Shown: piece by piece, positions 40,612 to 50,768 of the stretch
How the letters are laid out: each line of letters begins with the position of its first letter
Numbering within the stretch: the stretch's first letter is position 1
Assembly: GCA_948144175.1 (NCBI GenBank)
Contig: CANXME010002535.1
Span: 124,001 to 188,000, forward strand
Direction: 5' to 3'
Length of the DNA: 64,000 nt
Source of the DNA: Closterium sp. NIES-65
Taxonomy: Eukaryota > Streptophyta > Zygnematophyceae > Desmidiales > Closteriaceae
Program-made: the position numbers and the translations under genes
Notes under the pieces: generated by a model
Databases searched by the model: none
What the model saw: the letters and a program-made list of their open reading frames with translations, nothing else
Told to the model about the DNA's origin: nothing

Positions 40612-43600
40612 ATGCGGCGCCTATTGCGGCAAATGCGATTAGGTCAATTACCGGCTTTCGTAAATCCCCTCGCCTTGTTGCGCCTGGATATAACGCGTAT
40701 CTTCTCCGCTTGCGCGAGTCCTGGTTCCGTCCACCCGCACCACGCATTCGTGCTTCCGCCAGCTGCCCGTTGCCCCTCTTCGCTTCCCCAGATGCTTCCG
40801 CAAGGGCATCCGCCCCGCGCCCTTGCGCAGGGCTCCGCGCACCTATCCGCACTGCACGTCCCTCCACGTGTTCGTACGCATGTCCCGCCAACATCCGTCA
40901 TATTCACCAACCCCGCGATTCCGTTAGTAGCTCTCCCGTTAACGGTATCGCTTAAGTCACCCCAACTCTCTTGTCATAACCGCAGCGACCTAGGGGTAAC
41001 CAGATTTAGAACGAATAGGTTAGACCTAAGATTCAGCAGCATTTTCGGGTCAGATAGTCTTAGGCAAAATGGTTTTAGCCAAACCAGTTGCAGACAGGGC
41101 GGTTCAGGGTTTCGGGTTTTATGTGCCAGCCGGCAGGATGGCCCGTTACAGAGAGGCAGATCTTATGGGCGACAGCGTTTGTCGGATGCGGCTGCTGACG
41201 TGGACGCGTCGGAAAGCGTTGACGTGGATCCTTTTTTTGCAAAGCGACAGGAGGTTTGGAAACGGTGGGTGGGGAAGAGCAGTCCGGCCGGCAAGAGGGA
41301 AACCGCAGGATCGGACGATACCGAAGCTCCTCGTCAGGGTCGTACGAACGCCGAACCTCGGAAGCAGGCTCGGGACAGGCCGGGTAGCCAGGTCGTTCGG
41401 AATGGCAGATCAAACCAATGGGAGCAAGGAGGCGGTGACGAACAAGCGGCACGTGGCGTATCCTCGAGAGACTCGAGATCCTCGCGGCGAGACCCGTCCT
41501 CGTTAACTGGTGCTTCGTTACAAGCTCCGTGGGAGTCTGCAGCGCCAGGAAGGGGATCAAGAGGTCCGGCGGAGGAGGGCAGCAGGGGGAGTTACCGGGG
41601 GGGCGGGAGGGACGGAGGGGAGAGACGTGGACGTGGGGACGACAGAGGGGCGGAGCGAGACGGATACGCGGCTTATGGGGATGTGGTGCAGCGAGGTAGT
41701 TACGCGGGGGGGAGAGAGGGCGGTTATGGCGACGATCGGGGGCCGGAGCGAGGCGCATATGAGGCGTATGGGAATGTGATGGGGCGAGGTAGGTACGGGG
41801 AAGGAAGAGAGCGTGGATACAGTGGCGAGAGTGGGCGTAGAGGGACGGCTTTTGAGTCGACTCGTAGGTCATATGGGGATGTGAGGGGGCGAGGTAGCCC
41901 TGGGGAGGCGAGAGAGCGCAGTTACATTGGTAAGGATGGTCGTAGAGTGGAGGGGGAGAGGGAGCGGCGGAGGGGAGAATGGGAGGGGAGGGAGGGGAGG
42001 GAGGGAGAGAGTTGGAGGGGAGAAATGGAGGAGCTTGAGGGGGAGAGATGGAGGGGAGGAAGGGAGGGGGGTGCGGGGGAGAGGAGGCGGACAACTAGAG
42101 AAGGGAGCAGGTGGCAAGGGGCGCATGGGGGTGGAGGGTTCAACAAGGGTTCAGGCGAGGTTGAAGGTTTAGGGAGAAACCAGGGAAGGGTTTTAAGTTC
42201 CCAATCTAACAGGGAAATTGCAGGGTCGGACGGGGACGGATATGAGGACGAGCTGTTTGGGTGGTCGTCCGCTGCTGATGACTTGGAGGCACAGCTGCAG
42301 AGGGAGGAGCGGCGATCCGTGTATGTCCCGAGGGGGCCCAGAGGCGTGCAGCAGCAGCAGAGACAGAGGAGTGGGGAGGGGGACAGGTATGAGGACGAGC
42401 TGTTTGGGTGGTCGTCCATTGCTGATGACTTGGAGGCACAGCTGCAGAGGGAGGAGCGCCGGTCCGTGTATGTCCCGAGGGCCCCAAAAGGCCCGCAGCA
42501 GCAGCAGAGGCGAGCACAGCGGGAGCAGCAGCAACACCAGCAGCAACAGGAACCGCAGCAGCAACACCAGCAGCAACAGGAACCGCAGCAGCAGCAGGAG
42601 GAGAAGGAGGAGGGGGAGGGGGAGGTGGAGGGGCAGGAAGGACAGTATGTGGATGCGCTATCCAGACAGCAGCGGCAGCAATGGCAGCAGCAGCAGCAGT
42701 GGCGACAGGAGCAAGAGCAGCGGCAGCGACAGCAGGCAGAAGTATCAACATCACTCTCCTCCTCTCTCTCCTCCTCTCTCTCCTCCTCTCTCTCCTCCTC
42801 TCCTCCCCCCTCTCCCTCCTCTCCTTCTTCCACTGCTTCTGAAAGACAAAACTGGCTGGGCCTATCCGGACGGAAAAAGCCGCTCTCCGCCGCCCAGAAG
42901 GACCAGTTCTTCAACGTCGCGCCGCCCGAAGGCGATCCCGAAATCGCCCCTTTAGATCCGCACTTCCCCTTCCAATACAGCTACTCCGAGACCCCCTCCA
43001 CCCCCCCCATCGGTTACCGCGAGCCCCCCTTCTCCCCCTTCGGCCCCGCTACCATGTCCCGCCCCTGGACCGGGCGCGCCCCCCTCAAAAAGGCGAAAAA
43101 AGGTGGCGGGGCGGGGAATTTACCCCGGGTGATTCCGGAGTTTGACTCGTTTGTGGCGCCGAGGCGGAAGAGGGGGATGAAGGGCGTGCAGCCCCCGGGG
43201 CCGTTTGGGGAGGGGGAGGGGCCGCGGTATGTGCGGACACGAGAGGAGGTGCTGGGGGCGCCGCTGACGAGGGAGGAGGTGGAGGAGATGGTTGCAGACT
43301 GCAATAAGGGGCGAAGACAGGTGAACCTAGGTGAGCCTGAGTGTGGGTGGGTGTGGTGGGGTATGGTTGAATCGTGGCGCTTGGGAAGTGCAGAGGCAGA
43401 TTCACAACATGCTAGAGCTCATTCACATGCACTGGAAGCGGCGGCGGTGCGTTCTTTTCCCTCTCTCATAGCTCTTCCGCCCCTCCCATCACCTTCCCAT
43501 ACTCCATAACAGGTCGAGACGGGCTGATCCACAACCATTCACACGCACTGGAAGCGGCGGCAATGTGTTCTGCTCCCCCTGTCATAGCTCTTTCGCCCCT

Positions 43601-45918
43601 CCCATACCCCTTCACCCCCATCACAGGTCGAGATGGGCTGATCCACAACATGCTGGAGCTGATTCACACGCACTGGAAGCGGCGGCGGTGCGTGAAGGTC
43701 AAGTGCAAGGGCGTGCCCACCGTTGACATGGACAACGTGTGTCACGTGGTGGAGGTGCGTGGGGTGTGGAGGGATGGAATGCGGTTTCATGGGTGTGTGA
43801 AGGTGCATTGGTGCAAGGGCGTGTTGACCGTTGACATCCACACCCCATGGACAACGTGTGCTGACCGTTGACATCCACACCCCATGGACAACGTGTGCTG
43901 ACCGTCGACATCCACACCCCATGGACAACGTGTGCTGACCGTTGACATCCACACCCCATGGACAACGTGTGCTGACCGTCGACATCCACACCCCATGGAC
44001 AACGTGTGTTGACCGTTGACATCCACACCCCATGGACAACGTGTGTTGACCGTTGACATCCACACCCCATGGACAACGTGTGCTGACCGTTGACATCCAC
44101 ACCCCATGGACAACGTGTGTTGACCGTTGACATCCACACCCCATGGACAATGTGTGTTGACGCGGGGCAAGGGCGTTCAAGGGCGTGCTGACCGTCGTTG
44201 AGGTGCGTGGGGTGTGTTGACACACCGGCGGGATGTGGTAGGCAGGGCAGCACGCTCTACGTGTTCCGCATGCGCAACTACATGCCTACGCCCGCCTGCG
44301 CCCGCGCCTGCCTCTCATGCTCCCGCTCACGGCGACTTGTTCCCACAGCGGCTCCTTCCCTCCCTGCTGTGCTGCTGTTTTTAGGAGAGTCTTACATTGC
44401 TACTATGCTCTTCTGTTGCCATTCCCTGCGAATCCACCAGGACAAGCCAGGTGGAAGGATCATCAAACGACAGGGCGGCACCCTCTACGTGTTCCGATGG
44501 CACAACTACAACTACCGCCTGCGCCCTCCCCTGCTCTCTCTTCTCTTCTCCCTGTTCTTCCGCACCCAAGCAGGACAAGACGGGAGGCAGGATCATCAAA
44601 CGACAGGGCGGCACCCTCTACGTGTTCCGCGGGCGCAACTACAACTACCGCCTGCGCCCGCGCCTGCCGCTCATGCTGTGGAAGCCCCCTGCGCCCATCT
44701 ATCCCAAGCTCATCCAAGACGCGCCTGGGGGGTTGACTCTGAGGCAGGCTCAAGAGCTAAGACGCATCGGCAGGAAGATCAAGCCACTCTGCAAGCTGGG
44801 TACGTGCATGCGTGCATACAGCCTCACACACACACACAGACGCTCTCACCTGCACCGCTCTAACCTTGAGGCAGGCGCAGGGGCAGCAGCGGCGCACTGG
44901 CAGGAAGATCTCGCCTCTGTGCAAGCTGGGCACGTGTGTAGTATGCACATGCTGAGAACATGCTGTTTTTTTAGGCGCCTCAAAGTACGTGTGAATGGAC
45001 AAGCTACGCACGTGCTGTGTCTATGCCCTTGCCTCTCTCCCCTCACTCAACTCCCACCCTCTCTCTCCTCCTCTGCCCGATCCACCCATTGCAGGCAAGA
45101 ACGGCATGTACCGCCGGTTAATGGGTGTGGTGAGAGCATTGTGCTGTTCACCCCCCACTAGCTCCACTTCCCCTTCGCCCCCACCCCCCTTCCCGCCCGA
45201 TCCACTCGTTGCTGGCAAGAGCGGCGTGTACCGCCGGTTAATGGGTGTGGTGAGAGCGGTAAGGGTGTGTGAGCGTCAACTCCACAACCACTCGACCCTC
45301 ACTGTCTCTCTTCTCTTGCTCCTCTCCCTCCATTCCCGCGCGCCCCCCCCTACCCCCTCCCCTCACCGCAGGCAAGAACGGAGTGTACCACCGGCTGGTG
45401 GGCGTGGTGAGGGCGGGGTTTGAGGAGGCGGATCTGGTGCGAGTGGATTGCAAGGGCATGAACAAGAGCGATTACAAGAAGATTGGTGCGAAGCTGCGGG
45501 TGAGTGGAGTGTTTGGGAGTTTATGTGTGGTGAGGCCAGTCAAAGGGGTTCGAGGAGGCTGACCATGCGAGTAGGCTGCAAGGGCATGAACAAGAGCGAT
45601 TACAAGGAGGTTGGCGCAAAGCTAAGAGTGAGCAGGGAAGGTTGATCTGAGGAGGGTTTCTCTGGACAAGGTTCGCCTGGTGCGGGTGGACTGCAAGGGG
45701 CATGAACAAGAGCAATTGCAAGAAGATCGGCGCGAAACTAAGGGTGAGCGTTGTTTGTGTTGACAGGTGTGTGCGTGTGTGTGTGTTTGGGGCAATGCTG
45801 AGGAAGTTACTTTTGAGTCGACTCAAAAGTCACCTCGTTTGACAGGGGTGTGTGTGTGTGTTTGGGGCAATGCTGAGGAAGTTACTTTTGAGTCGACTCA
45901 AAAGGCACCTCGTTTGAC

Positions 45919-45973
<55 letters not shown>

Positions 45974-48900
45974 GGGCAATGCTGAGGAAGTTACTTTTGA
46001 GTCGACTCAAAAGTCACCTCGTTTGACAGGGGTGTGTGTGTGTGTGTTTGGGGCAATGCTGAGGAAGTTACTTTTGAGTCGACTCAAAAGTCACCTCGTT
46101 TGACAGGGGTGTGTGTGTGTGTTTGGGGCAATGCTGAGGAAGTTACTTTTGAGTCGACTCAAAAGTCACCTCGTTTGACAGGGGTGTGTGTGTGTGTGTT
46201 TGGGGCAATGCTGAGGAAGTTACTTTTGAGTCGACTCAAAAGTCACCTCGTTTGACAGGGGTGTGTATGTGTGTGTTTGGGGCAATGCTGAGGAAGTTAC
46301 TTTTGAGTCGACTCAAAGTCACCTCGTTTGACAGGGGTGTGTATGTGTGTGTTTGGGGCAATGCTGAGGAAGTTTCTTTTGAGTCGACTCAAAAGTCACC
46401 TCGTTTGACAGGGGTGTGTGTGTGTGTGTTTGGGGCAATGCTGAGAAAGTTACTTTTGAGTCGACTCAAAAGTCACCTCGTTTGACAGGGGTGTGTGTGT
46501 GTGTGTGTTTGGGGCAATGCTGAGGAAGTTACTTTTGAGTCGACTCAAAAGTCACCTCGTTTGACAGGGGTGTGTGTGTGTGTGTTTGGGGCAATGCTGA
46601 GAAAGTTACTTTTGAGTCGACTCAAAACTCACCTCGTTTGACAGGTGTGTGTGTGTGTGTGTTTGGGGCAATGATGAGGAAGTTACTTTTGAGTCGACTC
46701 AAAAGTCACCTCGTTTGACAGGGGTGTGTATGTGTGTGTTTGGGGCAATGCTGAGGAAGTTACTTTTGAGTCGACTCAAAAGTCACCTCGTTTGACAGGG
46801 GTGTGTATGTGTGTGTTTGGGGCAATGCTGATGAAGTTTCTTTTGAGTCGACTCAAAAGTCACCTCGTTTGACAGGGGTGTGTGTGTGTGTGTTTGGGGC
46901 AATGCTGAGAAAGTTACTTTTGAGTCGACTCAAAAGTCACCTCATTTGACAGGGGTGTGTGTGTGTGTGTGTTTGGGGGAATGCTGAGAAAGTCACTTTT
47001 GAGTCGACTCAAAAGTCACCTCGTTTGACAGGGGTGTGTGTGTGTGTTTGGGGCAATGCTGAGGAAGTTACTTTTGAGTCGACTCAAAAGTCACCTCGTT
47101 TGACAGGGGTGTGTGTGTGTGTGTTTGGGGCAATGCTGAGGAAGTTACTTTTGAGTCGACTCAAAATGCACCTCGTTTGACAGGTGTGTGTGTGTGTGTG
47201 TGTTTGGGGCAATGCTGAGGAAGTTACTTTTGAGTCGACTCAAAAGTCACCTCGTTTGACAGGGGTGTGTGTGTGTGTTTGGGGCAATGCTGAGGAAGTT
47301 ACTTTTGAGTCGACTCAAAAGTCACCTCGTTTGACAGGGGTGTGTGTGTGTTTTTGGGGCAATGCTGAGGAAGTTACTTTTGAGTCGACTCAAAAGTCAC
47401 CTCGTTTGACAGGGGTGTGTGTGTGTGTGTTTGGGGCAATGCTGAGGAAGTTACTTTTGAGTCGACTCAAAAGTCACCTCGTTTGACAGGGGTGTGTATG
47501 TGTGTGTTTGGGGCAATGCTGAGGAAGTTACTTTTGAGTCGACTCAAAGTCACCTCGTTTGACAGGGGTGTGTATGTGTGTGTTTGGGGCAATGCTGAGG
47601 AAGTTTTTTTTTAGTCGACTCAAAAGTCACCTCGTTTGACAGGGGTGTGTGTGTGTGTGTTTGGGGCAATGCTGAGAAAGTTACTTTTGAGTCGACTCAA
47701 AAGTCACCTCATTTGACAGGGGTGTGTGTGTGTGTGTGTTTGGGGGAATGCTGACAAAGTTACTTTTGAGTCGACTCAAAAGTCACCTCGTTTGACAGGG
47801 GTGTGTGTGTGTGTGTGTTTGGGGCAATGCTGAGGAAGTTACTTTTGAGTCGACTCAAAAGTCACCTCGTTTGACAGGGGTGTGTGTGTGTGTGTTTGGG
47901 GCAATGCTGAGAAAGTTACTTTTGAGTCGACTCAAAACTCACCTCGTTTGACAGGTGTGTGTGTGTGTGTGTTTGGGGCAATGCTGAGGAAGTTACTTTT
48001 GAGTCGACTCAAAAGTCACCTCGTTTGACAGGGGTGTGTATGTGTGTGTTTGGGGCAATGCTGAGGAAGTTACTTTTGAGTCGACTCAAAAGTCACCTCG
48101 TTTGACAGGGGTGTGTATGTGTGTGTTTGGGGCAATGCTGAGGAAGTTACTTTTGAGTCGACTCAAAAGTCACCTCGTTTGACAGGGGTGTGTATGTGTG
48201 TGTTTGGGGCAATGCTGATGAAGTTTCTTTTGAGTCGACTCAAAAGTCACCTCGTTTGACAGGGGTGTGTGTGTGTGTGTTTGGGGCAATGCTGAGAAAG
48301 TTACTTTTGAGTCGACTCAAAAGTCACCTCATTTGACAGGGGTGTGTGTGTGTGTGTGTTTGGGGCAATGCTGAGGAAGTTACTTTTGAGTCGACTCAAA
48401 AGTCACCTCGTTTGACAGGGGTGTGTGTGTGTGTGTGTTTGGGGCAATGCTGAGGAAGTTACTTTTGAGTCGACTCAAAAGTCACCTCGTTTGACAGGGG
48501 TGTGTGTGTGTGTGTTTGGGGCAATGCTGAGAAAGTTACTTTTGAGTCGACTCAAAACTCACCTCGTTTGACAGGGGTGTGTGTGTGTGTGTTTGGGGCA
48601 ATGCTGAGGAAGTTACTTTTGAGTCGACTCAAAAGTCACCTCGTTTGACAGGGGTGTGTGTGTGTGCGTTTGGGGCAATGCTGAGGAAGTTACTTCGTTT
48701 GACATGATGAGTCTCTCACACCGTGTAACATTTCTATGTCTGAAAATCAGGCCCTCTCATTGGCCTCGCACTGCACCCTCTTGCCTCCTCTCACCCTCTT
48801 GCCTCCTCTCACCCTCTTGCCTCCTCTCACCCTCTTGCCTCCTCTCACCCTCTTGCCTCCTCTCACCCTCTTGCCTCCTCTCACCCTCTTGCCTCCTCTC

Positions 48901-50013
48901 ACCCTCTTGCCTCCTCTCACCCTCCTGCCTCCTCTCACCCTCTTGCCTCCTCTCACCCTCTTGCCTCCTCTCACCCTCTTGCCTCCTCTCACCCTCTTGC
49001 CTCCTCTCACCCTCTTGCCTCCTCTCACCCTCTTGCCTCCTCTCACCCTCTTGCCTCCTCTCACCCTCTTGCCTCCTCTCACCCTCTTGCCTCCTCTCAC
49101 CCTCTTGCCTCCTCTCACCCCTTGCTTCCTCCCCACCTCCTTTCCTCCTCTCACCCCTGTGCCTCTTCTCATCCCCTTCTCTGTGATTGGACCCCACCAG
49201 GACCTGGTGCCATGTGTCCTCCTCTCATTCGACAAGGAGCAGATCCTCATGTGGCGCGGGCTGGACTCCAAAGAACCTTCCTCTGAATCTTCCCCCAAAG
49301 CTTCCTTTGAAACTTCCACAGTGGCACTGGCAGAAGCAGCCATTGCAGGTTCAGTGGCAGAGGGGGGGGGGAACAATCTGGCAGGAAGTATTTCAGGGGG
49401 GTTGGTGGGAGGTGGGAATGTGGGAGTGGAGGCTGGGATGGAAGGAGGGGAGGTGGGAGAGAGGCAGGGAGGTGTGTGGAAGTTTGATGTGGAGGATGAG
49501 GGGGAGGTGGAGGTGAGTGTGAGTGTGGATGCAGATGGTGTGATGGTGGTAGGTGGGGAGGAGGGGGAGGAGGAAGAAGGGGAGGGGGAATGGGAGGAGG
49601 AAGTGGGTGGTCGGGATGGAGATGATTGGAACGACGAGGAGAGGTGGGGCGTGGAGGGAGGGAGCAGGGATGGAAGCAGCAGTGGTGGCAAGAGTGGGAG
49701 CGAGGGAGACTGGCATGAAAGTGACAGAGACACTGACAACGAAAGAGCAAGAAGCCATAATCAAGCAATTTCCCAACGATTTTCTCCAGGCCCCCCTCAA
49801 GAATTATCCAAGGGATCATCTCAAAGTGGCACTCAAGGAGAAGGCTCTTCAAGGCATGTGAAGGGTATTGGAAATGGACAAGTGGGCCTGGATACTGCTG
49901 TGTCATCTTCCACAGAGAATGGAGATGAAGCGGTCTTCGATGAGTTCGAGGAGCTTTGGGAGAAGGCGACAAAAAGCGGGGAGATAACGCCGCTAGGTGG
50001 CTCAAATCTTTGA
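40612..50013 (+). CDS. CRM-domain chloroplast intron-splicing factor, CAF1/CAF2 type
   Basis: Five exons join in phase: 40612-43330, 43627-43754, 44574-44799, 45372-45499 and 49201-50013 (1337 aa). The N-terminus ([19 protein letters not shown]) is basic and lacks acidic residues, as expected for a plastid transit peptide. A long low-complexity region follows (Arg/Gly/Tyr repeats, two copies of EDELFGWSS, Gln-rich). Conserved CAF blocks are [21 protein letters not shown] and [21 protein letters not shown] domain 1 runs through [20 protein letters not shown] to [22 protein letters not shown] domain 2 has [37 protein letters not shown] and [19 protein letters not shown]. Known CAF proteins act with CRS2 in group II intron splicing in chloroplasts. 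The C-terminus is acidic and Gly-rich. The protein is longer than typical CAFs. Confidence 0.88.
43331..43626 (+). repeat. CAF intron 1 with two partial copies of exon 2
   Basis: At about 43396-43450 there is a piece of exon 2 (CACAACATGCTAGAGCTCAT, ACTGGAAGCGGCGGCGGTGC). At 43513-43566 the acceptor ACAG plus GTCGAGACGGGCTGATCCAC is repeated with an internal deletion. Exon 2 proper starts at 43627. Confidence 0.85.
43830..44162. repeat. 37-bp minisatellite derived from CAF exon 2
   Basis: Nine units starting GTTGACATCCACACCCCATG and ending CGTGTGCTGACC. Exon 2 itself contains ACCGTTGACATGGACAACGT, so the unit is an exon 2 fragment with CCACACCCCATG inserted. The array is bounded by further exon-like pieces (GTGCAAGGGCGTGTTGACC at about 43812, GTTGAGGTGCGTGGGGTGTG at about 44200). 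Confidence 0.92.
44230..44573 (+). repeat. two partial copies of CAF exon 3 5' edge
   Basis: Copy 1 at about 44248-44320 begins GGCAGCACGCTCTACGTGTT. Copy 2 at about 44442-44532 has the acceptor CACCAG and GACAAGCCAGGTGGAAGGAT through CCGCCTGCGCCC. Exon 3 itself (44574) starts GACAAGACGGGAGGCAGGAT. Either upstream copy is followed by non-coding sequence. Confidence 0.85.
44800..45371 (+). repeat. CAF intron 3: copies of exon 3 end and of exon 4 start
   Basis: At about 44867-44931 the exon 3 end is repeated (CACTGGCAGGAAGATCTCGC, GTGCAAGCTGGGCACGTGTG). A palindrome relative, TTTAGGCGCCTCAAAG, lies at about 44970-44986. Exon 4 starts are copied at 45095-45142 and 45213-45262 (GCAAGAACGGCATGTACCGC, TTAATGGGTGTGGTGAGAGC), the first with a CAG acceptor. 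Confidence 0.85.
45562..45748 (+). repeat. two partial copies of CAF exon 4 3' edge with donors
   Basis: 45567-45632 (GCAAGGGCATGAACAAGAGC through AAGCTAAGAGTGAGC) and about 45672-45748 (TGCAAGGGGCATGAACAAGA through AAACTAAGGGTGAGC) repeat the exon end and its GTGAGY donor; the second has an extra G. Confidence 0.9.
45761..48703. repeat. about 77-bp tandem array, about 37 copies, each with a SalI-core palindrome
   Basis: Each unit consists of a variable (GT)n, TTTGGGGCAATGCTGAGGAA, GTTACTTTTGAGTCGACTCA, AAAGTCACCTCGTTTGACAG. The palindrome ACTTTTGAGTCGACTCAAAAGT is perfect in most units. Unit length varies with (GT)n; one unit at 45921-45970 has about 24 GT. Rare variants recur at long spacing, showing higher-order duplication. 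Confidence 0.95.
48774..49119. repeat. 18-bp pyrimidine minisatellite, about 19 copies
   Basis: Unit CACCCTCTTGCCTCCTCT repeated almost without change just upstream of the exon 5 acceptor, so it extends the polypyrimidine context. Open in several frames as hexapeptides, but not considered coding. Confidence 0.93.
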
Positions 50014-50768
50014 CGTAAATCAAACAAATTTATATTATTCATGTGTTGGGATGTGTGCCATGGTGGGCAGCTGGTTATCACAGATTGGTGATGAATTGAA
50101 ACGATTGTGCTGGCATATTGCAATATATTGCATCATATGTCCTCAAGCAAGGTATATTGTGGAAGAGGCAAGCTAGTACTACAATGTTTTTGCGAGCTGC
50201 TTGAAAGTGTGTACTATTGCATGTGCCGCAGCGGTTCTTATAAAGAACACGCTCGACTGCCTCAGCTGCGCTGTAATTGGCCAGCAATGCTGGCTCATGG
50301 CTGGTGATGGACTAGGAGTTCTCGAAGAAGTCTTCCCTCGCGCGCCTACCACAACCACAACCAACCATCATTGCCCATCCCACCTTGGGGTTGGGAACAC
50401 ATCGCTGCGCGACGTACCATACCCTTCACGAACATCTCGCCCTGTCGCAGAACGGGGGTTGTTGGCCAGTATCAGCGGCCGTACTGGTCAGCTGTTTCAC
50501 ACGACCCTTCAAAGCGTCGCACTGGCTCCCGTTACGAAATCTTTTTCCACTCCCGCGGTCGCAGGGTCTCCACCAGTCGTACAGTTTACTCCAATGTTCT
50601 ACAGTTTCCCTTCCTTCCAGATCTTCCATTCCAAGCCCACCTCCTAATCTACCTTCTGTTGGCAGAAAATTCGAGTTTCAAATTAGTCCCTTCAGAATTG
50701 GCTCAGCTTTTGCTTACCATTCTTTCTGATCCAGCCAACCCAGGGTTGCTGATAGAAGATCGGCGACA
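50014..50768. other. intergenic region between CAF-like and GLG1-like genes
   Basis: Presumed 3' UTR of CAF and promoter/5' UTR of GLG1. ORFs within it show no recognisable protein, and no repeats were noted. Confidence 0.6.

Larger units (their letters stand above)
45500..49200 (+). other. CAF intron 4, 3.7 kb, almost entirely repetitive
   Basis: Donor GTGAGT at 45500, acceptor CACCAG at 49200. In order: two copies of the exon 4 3' edge, the 77-bp palindrome array, and an 18-bp pyrimidine array. Confidence 0.85.

Noticed and set aside
43539..44225. Minus-strand ORF with repeated [12 protein letters not shown] peptide
   Set aside because: Antisense reading of the 37-bp exon-derived minisatellite.
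45761..47614. ORFs encoding repeated [22 protein letters not shown] peptides
   Set aside because: They are translations of the tandem intron array. The frame depends on the (GT)n length, and splice-consistent exons lie on both sides.
48656..49186. ORF of repeated CLLSPS hexapeptides and its antisense ERRQEG form
   Set aside because: Product of an 18-bp repeat, so all frames stay open. It lies in the pyrimidine tract before CAF exon 5.
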